A stretch of DNA of 64,000 nucleotides from Lycium barbarum (lineage: Eukaryota > Streptophyta > Magnoliopsida > Solanales > Solanaceae), in the NCBI RefSeq assembly GCF_019175385.1, contig NC_083337.1, forward strand, positions 166,173,713 through 166,237,712, read 5' to 3'. A program made the translations under genes and the position numbers. This document shows, piece after piece, positions 1-12,200 of this stretch. The stretch's first letter is position 1. The number at the start of each line of letters is the position of its first letter. The notes beneath the pieces are model-generated. The model worked only from the letters and a program-made list of their open reading frames with translations, was not told the origin of the DNA and made no database searches.

Positions 1-1
1 A

Positions 2-181
2 TTCTTCACACATGATCTCCAGAAGAATGGTGATATTGATGTGCAACAAATCCGTTCAAGTGACAATCCTGCAGATTTGTTCACCAAATCTTTACCAACT
101 TCAACTCTTGAGAAGATGATATTCAAGATTGGAATGCGAAGACTCCGACATCTGAATTTTGGTCTTCGTCAGGGGGAGTGA
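2..181 (+). pseudogene. 3' end of a Ty1/copia polyprotein (RNase H C-terminus)
   Basis: This is the last 59 codons of a copia pol reading frame entering from outside the window. It contains the conserved RNase H tail, with NPADLFTKSLP in the middle and a stop (tga) at 179-181 inside the purine-rich agggggagtga. That tail normally closes the integrase/RT/RNase H polyprotein of plant copia elements. A polypurine tract and a complete LTR follow downstream, so this is the right end of a plus-strand element. Nothing can be said about intactness upstream. Confidence 0.9.
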
Positions 182-380
182 AATACGTGTTGTACTCTTT
201 TTCCCTTAACCAAGGTTTTGTCCCATTGGGTTTTTCTTGGTAAGGTTTTTAATGAGGCAGCTCTCAAAGCGTATTACTAGATATGTGTACTCTTTTTCCT
301 TCATTGAGGCTTTTTCCCACAGGGTTTTTCCTAATAAGGTTTTTAATGATACACATCATCTATGGGCATCCAAGGGGGAG
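182..380 (+). repeat. copia 3' untranslated segment with ~95-bp tandem repeat and polypurine tract
   Basis: This lies between the pol stop and the LTR. Two related blocks start with tgtactctttttcc near 191 and 286 and end with aaggtttttaatga, so the segment is a two-copy tandem repeat of about 95 bp. The final caagggggag (371-380) is the polypurine tract that would prime plus-strand synthesis, directly abutting the LTR. Confidence 0.75.
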
Positions 381-697
381 TGTTATGAAATATATAGTAT
401 GGATGTCCACTACACAAATATAATGCCTCTTTCATTATCTTCCACCATCTTAATGGTTCTTCCATTATCTTCCACCATCTTAATGGTTCTTCCATTATCT
501 TCCACCATCATAATGATTCTTCCATTATCTCATATATTGAATGCATATGTAGCACTATAAATAGAGGCATAAGTTTTCATATGGAAAAAACTGGTAACAC
601 ATTTTGGAAGAATAATAAAATATCTCCTCTCTTGTCTATCTATTTCTATTGTTTTCATCATTTACTATTATTACTCTTTTAGCTTCATTTTATAACA
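381..697 (+). mobile_element. 3' LTR of the copia element
   Basis: The LTR begins TGTTA right after the polypurine tract and ends TAACA, a 5-bp terminal inverted repeat, giving 317 bp. A TATA box (tataaata, 556-563) marks the U3 promoter. The matching 5' LTR and the left target duplication lie outside the window. Confidence 0.85.
431..530 (+). repeat. 30-bp tandem repeat in LTR U3
   Basis: There are about 3.3 copies of a 30-bp unit (tccattatct, tccaccatct, taatggttct) just upstream of the LTR TATA box. Tandem U3 repeats in plant copia elements are often enhancer-like; that role is inferred here. Confidence 0.9.
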
Positions 698-2329
698 GTC
701 AAAATGTAGTTACAAATGGTAATATTTAAAAGAATAGCTACAAATAGTAGAAAGCTGTAATAAAGTAGTTATTTGAGTAATTTTACCAAAAATTTATACC
801 CCATTAGACATAAGTACTATTTCGAAGGATAAAATAAAAGAGCAGCCCATTCGAAAGGCAACCATTTGAAGGGAAACCGCGCAATTGCTTGGAAACAGAA
901 TGTCGGAAAGGGTTGACAGTTGCCAATGGGCCACAAACCCAGAAATACGTTGTGTTGGCGGCCCACCTTTTGCCCAAGTAAAGTAGCTGAAAATTGACAT
1001 GTAGATACAAGTTCTAAATAAGTATTGGCATCCTTTTGACCCAAATTTTATTTAGCAAAAGAAAACCAAAAAATATTGGCATTAGCCAAATAGTACGTTT
1101 TAAGCCGGCGCAATATTATAATTTGGCCCAACTGTCAGGCTAGATCTACTAAATTTCCACAAATCCAGCACTTATGTTTTGGGTAGATTCAAACTAGTTG
1201 TAGATTCAAATTAGTTCTTAAAATATGCTCTCCAGCAGCTTTAATAATTTAAGTTTGTTAAAGTCTAGCACTTTTGGTCTTTATCACATAAATAACGAAA
1301 TCTGTCCATTAGATTTGACAGAGATAATGAAAAGGGGATTTTTGGGAAACTCATATTTCAAGATGCAATTTTTGCAGTTTATGCTATTTTTGGCCTATTT
1401 TTTAGAGTTTGGAGCAGCTTCTTTAGGTGCAATTTCTGCTATTTTTTGTGTTTAGCATAGTGTTTTTATGTTGAGATTTCTAGAATTCGATGAGACTTTT
1501 CTGATGTTTCTAGTTAAATCTTAAAATATTTGATCGAGAATCAAAAGTGCTAACTTTTGATAAACTTAAAGGATCAAAATTGCTCAAGAATATATTTTAA
1601 CAGACTACTTTGTCATATGCTGCAGGCCTCGACGGGCATTAATCATCCAACAAAAATAATAATTTATGTATGACCATTGAACTTTGTTTACTGTAAAAGT
1701 AAAATCAACCAAAGCACGTAACGTTAATGCAATTGAATTATATCCATTATAGCAGAAAATTCACAAAATTATTTTCCGTTAGACTAGAACTTAATTATTT
1801 GTAATTTACTCACAAGATACAAATGGGCGGAAAGTGAAATAAACTCAGTGGCAGTGTCGAAGTTCCTCAAACTAAATTTCTTACTAGTTGGGAACTTGGG
1901 ATGTGTATTGAATGAGTCACATGCAAAGTTAAAGCGTGTGCGGAAAATTTCTTTGCAAGTTCGGGGATATGTATTGAGTCTTTTCTTATTGAAAGAGTAC
2001 GTTTAATAATGGTATTTTGGTCCATTGTATATTCTGTTAATATTATTTACTCTGAAGTTTCTTTATTGACGCTCCATAGTGTCCTCACAATCTCACAAGC
2101 CAAATCAGTACAAATACTTTGGAATTGACCACAAAAACAAAAAAAAAGAAGAAATAAAAGGAAACTTGTTAGCTAACTGAATTGGAGAATTGCCTGAGAA
2201 AGCAGACTTTTTATATTGAGCAATTTACTCGGACTCAGCTGTAGTGTTGTACAATTTAACCTAACGAAAACTGAGTTTAACTTGGAAATTAGTCTTGCAG
2301 CAACACACTCCTCTCTTTTTCTTAAGTCA
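698..2329. other. intergenic, no gene seen
   Basis: AT-rich sequence follows the LTR. Short open frames at 794-1044 overlap one another on the minus strand with no family resemblance, and the 76-codon frame at 1225-1455 looks like chance. No RNA gene or clear repeat boundary was recognised. Confidence 0.6.
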
Positions 2330-2690
2330 CGAGAAATTATCTACATTATTATAAAATCAGCTTATTTACTTCTATAATCAGCTTATTTTAAAAAGTACTT
2401 TTGGCGAAAAGCAGTTTATATTTGACCAATTAATTTAAAAAGTACTTTTGAACAACAATTAGTGTTTGGCCAAACTTTTAAAAAATGTTTCTATGTGTTT
2501 TTTTCTCAAAAGTATTTTTCCAAAAAAGTGTTTTGGAGCAAAAACTATTTTTTTTAGCTTCTGAAAAACTGTTTTTGGTACTCCCCGGAAACACTTATTT
2601 TCTCCTAAAAGCTTTGTCAAACACCTCACTTTTTTAAAATGAACACTTTTGGGAAAAAATAAGTTGGCCAAACAAACTAATAGTGTATAT
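2330..2690. repeat. hAT-like MITE / foldback remnant
   Basis: The palindromic word gtttggccaaac occurs at 2463 and in inverted form near 2663. Internal sequence is rich in aaaagtacttttg and aaagtgtttt stretches that fold back. This is the look of the abundant hAT-type MITEs that begin with a tttggccaaac-like terminus. Exact borders and target duplication were not resolved. Confidence 0.55.
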
Positions 2691-3519
2691 TAGGAATAGT
2701 ACCCCTGATATGAAGGCATCAACATATTGGCAGTTTATGATTAAGAGTACAGTAATCCTGGTAGTTGATTACTTACGAATTCATTGGAAGTAGAATGTTG
2801 GAACAATACCACTATTTGCAAATTGCAGAGTAGTGAGAACATTATCCGGTGAATTTATTAAAGAGGATTCTCATAAAATGAATAAAAAAAAAGAGTATAT
2901 TAGTTAGGTTAATTTAGTATAGGTTTATTTTATTTAATTTAGATTAATTAAATAAAATAAATAATGTTATCTAATATTGTTTTTTATTGTGATTGAGATT
3001 AACTGAGAATAACGTGTAACTACACGTTTATAGAGAGTAGTTACTTTAAAAAAAGTTTAAGTCTTAGGTAAATACACTAAGTATAACTAATTAGTGGTGG
3101 ATCATACATTTCCTCTATTCTAAAATCAAGCATTTTATAATATCCCTTATATAATGAAAATCTTACTTTAAAAGACGTCACTCCAATTAAGTAAATATTT
3201 TCTTATATTTGAAACGGAACCAACAGAAAAGCAGATTATTAAAACAACAACAACCCCTGCTACAAATAGATATTTTTCCCATCGACATTCAGTGAGAAAT
3301 TTGTGCTATAAAATATAATTTTCCACCTCGTTAATTCTCACCGAATCAGCTCACTGGGAAAACACGTGATGGGAAACAAGTTCCCATTTAAACGCTAGGA
3401 AACTTTCTAATTTTTCCGCATGAAAACACTATTATTTATGTTTTCCCACTGACATTCAGTGGGAATAGTCATTGAACATTTTTCAGTGGAAAATTCAGGG
3501 GGAAATAGAGATTTTTTAG
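2691..3519. other. intergenic; two cccaY-gacattcagtg repeats
   Basis: No gene is seen. The phrase gacattcagtg recurs near 3285 and 3450, with related cagtggaaaattcag near 3485. This suggests a degraded repeat or MITE, but no TIR pair or target duplication could be matched. Confidence 0.4.
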
Positions 3520-3522
3520 CAA

Positions 3523-3680
3523 TGAACGACAACAACATACTCAGTGTAATCTCACAAGTGGATTTGGGGAGGGTAGAGTGTACACAAACCTTATCCCTGT
3601 CTTGGGAAATAGAGATGTTATTTCCAATAGACCCTCGGCTCAAGAAAAAACATATCAAAGCAGGTCAGAAAAAGAAATAA
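3523..3680 (+). mobile_element. Solanaceae-type SINE-like repeat (copy 1)
   Basis: The block runs from cgacaacaacatactcagtgtaatc through gtggatttggggagggtagagtgtacacaaacc to caatagaccctcggctcaag. This matches in order the widely dispersed solanaceous SINE-type sequence (cagtgtaat, cacaagtgg, ggggagggtag, agaccctcggctc). A related copy is at 22080-22290. The family name is left open and polymerase III boxes were not assigned. Confidence 0.6.
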
Positions 3681-4336
3681 CGATAGTGAAGAAACCATGG
3701 CAAAATAGTATAGAAAACATGACAAAGCATTCTGGAAAAAAAAAAACTACAAAATGAAATTATTAAAAAACATGAGAAATTCCCATATATCAAATATTAC
3801 TATAATTGTCATGTTGGAAATAAAAAATTTAGGACAATTGATTAATTAATATACCCTAATATTTAGTGATTATTTCCCTTTTTAAGAATTCTGGACATAT
3901 TTATTCTTATTTTAATTCTTGTCTTAAATCAAAAGGTGTGAATAAAAATCTTCTTTAGTATATGATTTCTACAAGGGGTGCGCATGCAAGTGGGTTATAT
4001 ATTTATAAAGGTGCTTAACATAAAAATATTCACGCAATCAATTCGGTTAAGGTAACTATAAGTAAATTTATATAATAAATATAATTGATGGTAACCTAAT
4101 AAAAATGATAACTAACCTTAATAACATATAGCAGTATTAAATTACACTGCTAGTCTAGAATACCATTACCAGATCTATCCGTAAGCACACTAGTACATTA
4201 AATTGACGTTGACGCGGAAAATGGTCTTTAGCCGCATTATCACAATTCTTCTCTCTTTCCTTAGGGCACAAGAAACGTAATTTACTTACTACTCCTTTTT
4301 TTATTTTTATTTTAACCATTTACTTACCACTCCTAC
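3681..4336. other. upstream region of the first zinc finger gene
   Basis: AT-rich intergenic DNA with no gene or recognisable repeat. It would contain any distal promoter of the gene starting at 4427. Confidence 0.5.
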
Positions 4337-4345
4337 TATATATAA
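4337..4345 (+). promoter_or_regulatory. TATA box of the 4427 zinc finger gene
   Basis: tatatataa lies 82 bp before the ATG, which leaves room for a short leader of about 50 nt. No other TATA-like word sits closer to the start. Confidence 0.6.
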
Positions 4346-4426
4346 AGCTCAAACACCCCGAGACAACTGAAAATCTTCCACACTATTATTCCAACTACTA
4401 CAAATTTAAGCTGTAGCACTCTTGCC

Positions 4427-4906
4427 ATGACAATAAAGAGGAGCAGAGAAACAGTGGAGACACTAGCCATGGCAAATTGTGTGGATATCTTAGAGAAGAA
4501 TAGTTCACTAGCACGTCGATTTTTCGACTGCAAGACTTGTAAGAAGCAGTTTGAATCCTTTCAAGCCTTGGGTGGCCATAGAGCAAGTCACAAGAAACCA
4601 AAACTCATAACAGCCGCAGATCCAATTAAATCTAAGATGAAGAAGCATGCATGCTCTTATTGTGGCGAAGAATTTTCTCTTGGACAAGCTTTGGGTGGAC
4701 ACATGAGAAAGCACCGCGATAAATTCGGTCATCAACTGCAGAAACCAAAGCTGGAAGATACTTATGGATCTGCTGAAGTTGTAGAGGCAGAGAAAAAGAA
4801 TTCGGGTAGTAAAAAGAATTTGTTCTTAGATTTGAATTTGACACCATATGAGAATGATTTGATGTTGGGAAGTATCCCGTTTACGGTAGTTCATTCTTTG
4901 TTTTAG
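4427..4906 (+). CDS. ZAT-type C2H2 zinc finger transcriptional repressor, copy 1
   Basis: An intronless 159-residue protein. Two plant-specific C2H2 fingers are visible. Finger 1 has C35, C38, H51 and H55 with QALGGH at 46-51. Finger 2 has C76, C79, H92 and H96 with QALGGH at 87-92. Near the C-terminus, DLNLTP (135-140) is an EAR repression motif of the kind that recruits TOPLESS-type corepressors. A basic KRSR near the N-terminus and the short CVDIL segment match the small ZAT11/ZAT12-like subgroup, usually nuclear and stress- or defence-inducible. The ATG follows a TATA box by 82 bp and is the first in frame. The gene at 22966 has the same architecture and strand, so the two look like tandem paralogues. 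The precise orthologue is unknown. Confidence 0.9.
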   Translation: MTIKRSRETVETLAMANCVDILEKNSSLARRFFDCKTCKKQFESFQALGGHRASHKKPKLITAADPIKSKMKKHACSYCGEEFSLGQALGGHMRKHRDKFGHQLQKPKLEDTYGSAEVVEAEKKNSGSKKNLFLDLNLTPYENDLMLGSIPFTVVHSLF

Positions 4907-6609
4907 GGGCTTAGAAAAGTAACTATTAGTTCTGTTTTTTTTCCTTAAGATTTATGTTGATTCTGTGTTTACTATGTATAGAAAATCCGATAGAAATTTT
5001 TTTCCAACTTATAAACTAGTAATGACAGAATTAATTATTTTAGAGTAGCTATACCAAGATTTCTATTGATTTGTGGCTATTCTGTATAGAAAATCTGTTA
5101 CATATTTTGTCCAATTAATAAATTACTAGTAATAACAGAATTAATTAATTGTTTCGTTCCATTATAGTAGTTCCTTCCTCAACAAGCTACGGTTTTGCCA
5201 TCTATAATAATGATTGAAATTCACTTAGCATTAAAATTCTTTATATAATCAATATATTATAAGGAGTAATAATAATTTGCCATTAAGTAGAAAGGAAAAA
5301 ATCAATAAAAGGAATTGTATGAACACCAATCAATTAAAGCTTCTTTTTTCTGTCTAGTTCTGTATCAATCCCGTGGTAGTTGCTGTAAAAAAATTCCGAC
5401 GAAAATGACTCAACCATTAGTTTTTCTTTTCTTTTTTTAACAACTCAACCATTAGTTTCTTTCTTCCCCCTCCCCCCACCCCCCCCCCCTTTTTTTTTTT
5501 TAATACTACGAGACGATCTCAGGCTAATTCTTGATGGTTTAAGATAACTTCTTGTTTTTAATTCGGGATGCAATGACGTCTCAATATAATTGATGTAAAT
5601 TTTAATACGAAACCTTAAGTATATACACATAAATAAAAATTTATTGTTGGCTTTTAATTTTTCATACTTGTTATTTTTACTTCACATTGTAACATTAATG
5701 TTTAATTATTTATAGTAGTGAGCATTAGAAGTTAATAAGACATTAGCAATGTGTTTTATATATATATATTACTTTGGATGTTGCTGTAAAAAAATTATTT
5801 AATACTATGAGGATTTGAGTAGTTTAGTTCAGAGTTCTAAACTATTTCTCTTAAAAAGTAAAATGTTTCTCTCTCTTTTATTATATATTTTTTGTATTTC
5901 TTTTTTACAATCTTCAATATTATCTAAGCGAAAATAAAATCATAAAATTCATCCATCAAAGAATTTGGGGCTTCAAAAGTTTTAGGGCCCAAAACAAAGG
6001 CTTTATTAGTCTTACCCTTGCCACCCCTCACCGGTTGTATATTAGATCAATTGTTATGTTATCTATATTAAATATATTACTATCAACTCAAAATGGTTTA
6101 TTAGATACATATACTAACAGTATGTGTCTTGTGGCAAAAGTAAAGAAACTTGCCCACCAAGAGACTATAGTGTGAAAGATGAAGCTTCAAATTCATGAAG
6201 AATACGGTTAGCAAATTACAAAGCGGTTAGTCTTTATGCACGTAAGCAGTTGAGTCATTATATATTTAATTAACTAAAGCAGAAGCAGCAAAAATCTTAA
6301 GTACGACGGAAACTCTATTAGTGAATTTAGGTAGATAAGCGTGTCACGTACATGTCTTGTAGATGTGAAGAGTCGATACATAGTTTTAGAAGAAGAAAAA
6401 ACAAAGGAAATTCTCAATCTTGACTAAGAGTTTGTGAAGCAGCCAATTTGGTGTGAAATGTAATTGATTACAAAAACTCTTATATTATCTTTGCGTTTAG
6501 TAGTCAAATCAAGTTTGATGTATTAAAACATGAGATATCTACGTGGCATAACTAACTACTAGTATATATTTATATTTAGTAGCTATAGTTTAAATTAATT
6601 AGATCCTAT
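4907..6609. other. 3' flank and intergenic region, no gene
   Basis: A short direct duplication of about 105 bp lies at 4975-5150: gtatagaaaatc then taataacagaattaatta occurs twice. A long C then T homopolymer run lies at 5466-5502. The rest is AT-rich with no supported coding or RNA gene. Confidence 0.5.
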
Positions 6610-7025
6610 CACTACTAAAAAACGGGAAAAACCGATGGCCAGCGTCGGTTTTTTTAATAAAACCGACGGGAAACCGACCCTTTAAGGTCCGTCGGTTTTC
6701 ATAGCCTCGCTTTTTGAAAAACGACGGACCACGTCGGTTTTTTCCGACGGACTGCGTCGATTACGTAGTCCGTCGGGTTTTATTCAATAATTTTAAAAAA
6801 TTAAAAAAATCGACGGACAGAGTCGGTTTTATTAATTTCTGATTTTTTATCTTATATAAAAATAATATATATTTTAAGAAAAAAACAACGCACTGCGTCG
6901 GTTTTTTATATAAATTTTTTTTATTTTAATTAAAAAACCGACACAGTGCGTCGGTTTTTTCATAAAATTTAAGAATTAATTTCCAGAAAACCGACGGACA
7001 GAGTCGGTTTTCCGTCAGTTTTCTG
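6610..7025. repeat. CACTA subterminal repeat region, left
   Basis: Repeated cores such as accgacgg, cgtcggtttt and gacagagtcggtttt occur in both orientations through about 400 bp next to the left TIR. In En/Spm the subterminal motifs bind the TNPA product; the same role is inferred here. Confidence 0.85.
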
Positions 7026-7329
7026 AAAAATTTCCTGCATGCAAATCATGCATTTTCTGCAACCACACCTGCACAGAAACCAGTACCAAAAGCTGCTCAA
7101 AACTAGCATTAAAATGCTCCAAATCAATTCTAAAAGAGCTACAACACATAAAATCACCCTAAGTAATAATAAAACACATCAAACACTATCTAAACACATC
7201 AAATACGATCTAAATAGACCTTTAAAGTTCATAAATATTTAAATGTCCAACCAAAAGTACCATTAACTAGTTTTAACATAAGTCCATTATTAAATCCAAA
7301 CTACTACAACTAATCATCCGGTGTCCGGG

Positions 7330-7362
7330 CTACGTAATCACCGTCATCATCATCTTCTGGGT

Positions 7363-7394
<32 letters not shown>

Positions 7395-9170
7395 AGGGGG
7401 AAGGGGGTACACCAAATTGTCCATATGCAATGTGGCTTTTAACTTGTGCCATTAGCGATTCAAGGTTCGCTTTCATGGTGTTACTTTCCTCAACTCTTTT
7501 TGCCTCAGTCTCAGCTAATTTCCTATTAAGTTCAGCAATTTTCTGCGCCATAGCTGCGACCTGAACACCATCAACTCCCTCGGCTTGTCGAGAAGACCCT
7601 TCACCTCGCAATCCTGACCGAAGGCGACTTAAGTTGTTCCTTCGGCCTAGACCGTACGCTCTACCCTTTTGTACTCCCCCAACTGCTCTACACCAAAAAT
7701 CTATCTCTAATTCCGGTGGAGGACGGCTCGGATGCTCAGGCTGAGTTTGGCTGTACTGGTCCACATCATCCATAAATTGCGTCTGTATATTAAAAAATGA
7801 AACTTAGTATATAACGAATATATCATAATTAAACTTATATATAATTACTTAAATAATAAAATTATCACTTACATAGGAATTACGAGCCCTGTCCTCAACC
7901 CATACGGTCGGATCCGACTCCTGCTTCTTCTTTTTTGTGTTGGTCTTTAGGAATAGCTGATCCTAAGTTGGCATCTGTCCCGTAGCTTTTTTCTGCAAAA
8001 AAAAAAAAAGTTAAACATAAAATTAATAGCTCAATAATGATATGTTGATCGTAGGTAACTTAAAAGTATAAAATTACTTACCATTGTCCTAGCCACGTGC
8101 CCCTGACTTCTTGCACCCGCAGTGTGCAAAGACCCACCTTTCTGGGATGCACGGGCAGCCTTTGCCTGCTCAGACTTGGCGATAAACTCAGGAGTTCACC
8201 AATATGCCTTAAGTTTCTCCCACTGTTCAGCGTTTAGCCATTGGGGCATCCTCATATACCTTCTAGCCCTCGAAAACCAATCAGACAACCTTTCACTCCC
8301 CTTCCTCTCAAAGTTTGCAGCAACCCTATCATTGTCCATTGGATCCCATGTACAATACATCTTCAAATCAAATAGCTAATGTTAGCTGATTTATATAAAA
8401 GTAAATTCAAGTTATGAAATGTATAATAAGATGCATACGTTAAACTCTATAAACATAGCCTGTCGAGTATCATATGGGATTTCACCCCATGAAGTATAAA
8501 AATGATCACCATAAAGCCTCCGAACAACATCCGGCAAGACTTTTGTAGTGTCGTGATCTGGATAGAACCTGCAGTTAAAAAATTTAATGCATATTAGATT
8601 AAGATGAAAAAAAACTTTAGGAAAACTTAATAAAAGACAATCTTACCCAACTCCCTCAGGCACGATGAAAATCCGACCCATCTCATCTCTATCTCCCGGA
8701 TGTAAACCATGATATATCGGTGCCTGTATAAGAGCCGGTGCAGGTGCAGGAGGACGACGATGGGTCTGAGACTGGTTGGATGGCAGTGACTCGGGCTCAG
8801 AGCTGCTATCTCTAAGGCGCAAATTAGATACACTTGGAGGTGTACCATTTGGAGAAGGAAAAGGAGAAGGAGACAAAGTGGCCGATGTGCTAGGAGATCT
8901 ACCACGTGGTGGGTAATACATAGGTATAGGTATAGAAGTAGGATAGGTAAATGATGCCGGCTGAGGTGGTGCGGGCTAAAAGACCCACTGACCAGACTGG
9001 GCCTGCATAGAAGAGCCAGGCATAAAAAAAGAAGGCGGAGTAGACTGCATATGTGGAGCGGACGGAATAGACTGACTACTAGTAGCTGTAGGATCTATAG
9101 GTCTCTTATCTTTTCTCTTACTAGTACCTCCAGCTCTACCTCTACCTTGATCACTACCACCTGATGACAT
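7330..9170 (-). pseudogene. CACTA TNPA-like gene (PTTA/Transposase_24), broken
   Basis: The start is probably the ATG at 9168-9170, opening MSSGGSDQGRGRAGG. A Ser/Pro/Gln-rich N-terminal part (9170-8650) is followed by exons around 8570-8440, 8362-8085, 7992-7873 and 7783-7330 with recognisable splice borders. The third carries the PTTA-like core RRYMRMPQWLNAEQWEKLKAY, then AKSEQAKAARASQKGG. A coiled-coil segment (MAQKIAELNRKLAETEAKR) and a polyproline tail, encoded by a long G run at 7367-7394, close the protein. Three in-frame stops are visible: TAG at 8976-8978, TGA at 8196-8198 where the family has Arg after the Tyr-Trp, and TAG at 7963-7965 where Gln is expected. The family role is binding of subterminal repeats; this copy is presumably dead. 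Confidence 0.8.
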
Positions 9171-9277
9171 CTGCATACATAAAATCAATAACTCAATAAT
9201 GATATATTGATCATAGGTAAAAATTTAACAAGTATAGAATTGTGTTATTATCAAGTATAGAATAAACTAACATGCAG

Positions 9278-12200
9278 CTAGTTATCCTCCCACTCATCCT
9301 CGCTTGTTTCATTTTCATCAGATAATTCTTCCTCATCGCTTGTTTCAGGTCCATCGGTCGATTCTTCCTCAACATTTTCTATGATAGTTACATCATCTTC
9401 ATCAACTTCTTCTAATATGTGTTGAGGATGTTCCAAACTATTTTCTAACTCTGTGTCAACCGTTTGATGAACAACTGGTACATCATTTTGATATGCCACA
9501 TCTAATGCATTATCGACCTCAATTCTCCCCACAGGCTTAGTCTTTATAACCACCCACCAATCAACCTTATCCCTACGCAATGGATATGGAGCATAATACA
9601 CTTGCTTAGCATTTTGTGCAATTATAAAGGGATCATAGCGATTGTATTGTCTTGTGTGTTTGACTTCAATTACGTTATGTTGACGATTCACCCTTGTACC
9701 TCTTTGGCTTGGATCAAACCACTTGCACCGAAATAATGTTATCTTCTTCTTAGGGTAACCTGGATACTTAAGTTGTATGATCTCCTGCAGCACATCGTAA
9801 TAATCAACAGTTACACCGCTACCATCAGCATCGCCTTTAATGCATACTCCACTATTATTCGTCTTCTTATATTGAGAAACTTCTTCGGTTTGAAACTTGT
9901 AGCCATTAACAATGTACTTTTTCATTGTCCTAACTTCATTGCCTGGTCCAAGAACTATATCTTTCACAAATTAGGAATGTTCTCCTGTATGATAAACCTA
10001 TATAATAAGGAGAAAAATTAATATTCAATAACTTCTATGTATCCTACATTTAATTGAAATTATGCAATGAATTTCCACACTTACAAAATCGTACAGCCAA
10101 TAGGAAAACTTAGAATATATGGCTTCATCGCCCTCAAGTTCTACGAAGTAACTGCTCGACATATGCATGATTTTCATTAGTTTCACCCTTATCAGTTACC
10201 CATTTAATTCAGTAACATAATTCGACACTCACCGAACATATACTTGAATTTCAGGGCAATTGAGCAAAACATGTGTCACAGCTGATTGCCTCTCCATACT
10301 ACTCAGGGTTCGTTTTGGAGGCGTTTTAGAACCTCGTCCTGGTTGATTAAAGATGGAAATTGGTGGGTAGTTATGATCAACCCCACCCTCATCATTACGG
10401 TTGGGCCTATTTCTCATACACGACACTTGCTCTCCGAAATAATATGAACAGAAATGTGTTGTTTCCTTTGCAAGATACGCTTCACAAATAGATCCTTCAA
10501 TCTTAGATCTCTGCTTAGCCAATTTTTTGCATTTGCCAATGGTCCTACACACATGTTTAATATCAAGGAACAATAATTAGTTAACAAAATACTATTAAAG
10601 AAAGAGCTAGTAAGTTTGGTTACTTACTTCTCGTAAGGATACATCCGCCTAGTTTGAACCGAGCCTCCAAGGCGCGCCTCTTGTACAAGATGAATGGGAA
10701 GATGTTCCATCACATCAAAAAATCCACATGGAAAGATCTTCTCGAGCTTAGTTGTAATGACTGGTATATTCTGTTCTATTCTTTGAAGGTTTTCTACCGT
10801 CAAAGTGTTAGAACATAAATCCTTGAAGAACAAACTTATCTCTGTGATTGGTTTCCATATTCTTTCCGGTAGGCGGCTAAATGCAATAGGAATCAAAGTT
10901 TCCATGAAAACATGGCAATCATGACTTTTCATACCAATCAATTTTCCTTCATTCATATCAGCACGCTTGTCCAAATTAGACGCATACCCCTCCGGCATCC
11001 GCAAATTCTTAACCCATTGACAAATCTGTCGTTTCTCCTCCAAAGTGAATGAAAAACTAGCCTTGGGCTTGAACACTTTATTATTCGCTAACTCTTGCAA
11101 GTTCAATTCAGGGCGCCTACAATATTTCTTTAGGTCCAATCTAGCTTTTGGGTTATCTTTTGTCTTGCCTTTAACATCCATAACAGTGTTGAACAAATTA
11201 TCAAAGTAATTTTTTTCAATATGCATCACATCAAAGATTATGCCGTAGAAGATTATCCTTCCAATACGGTAACTCCCAGAATATGCTATGTTTAGTCCAA
11301 TTATGTTCAACACCATAACCAGGTAGTCTATAAGGGGCAACTTCTGTGACCTTAGGCAAGTGACAAACCCTCCCTCAAATTTCTTCTCCTGACAATGTTC
11401 GAGGTGGGGGATCATTTTCAGTTTTATTCTTTCTAAATGCTTGTTTCATTTTCCTGAATTGGTGATCCATAGGCAAGAATTGACGAAGACAATCAAACCA
11501 TGAATTTTTGTGGCCCTGTTTTAAAGTGAAAGCTTTACTAGTTTCCATGCAATGAGGACAAGAAAGCTTTCCAGCAGTCATCCAACCAGACAACATCCCA
11601 CACGCAGGAAAATCGTTAATAGTTCACATCAAAAAAGCACGCATATTGAAATTTCTCTTAGTTGATATATCATATGTCACTACACCTTCACACCACAATT
11701 GTTTTAACTCATCAATCAAAGGTTGTAGATAGACATCAATCAAAACTTTTGGATTACGAGGACCAGGGATAACACAATTTAGGAATATATAGGGACTTGT
11801 CATACACATCTAAGACGGTAGATTATATGGAGTAAGAAATACAGGCCAACAAGAATAAGGTGCAGCCGAAACAGAGTATGGTGTGAAACCATCCGCACAC
11901 ATACCTAAACGAATGTTTCTTGGTTCACTAGCAAAATCAGGATAAGTTCTATCAAAATGTTTCCACGCTTCTCCATCCGATGGATGACACATAACACCAG
12001 GTGGCCTTCTATTTTCGCTGTGCCATCTCATGTTAGGAGCAGAACTCGGCAATGCAAACAACCTCTTTAACCTAGGTATAATAGGTAAATAATGCATCAC
12101 CTTAATTGGAACCGTCTTCCCACTAGGTGTCCGCTTATAACGCGCATGTCCACATATTTTACATTAATTTAAATCAGCATCTTGCTTATAGAACAACATA

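Noticed and set aside
794..1044. Three overlapping minus-strand frames of 68-75 codons
   Set aside because: They occupy the same DNA in different frames, have no domain, and no splice or promoter context favours one.
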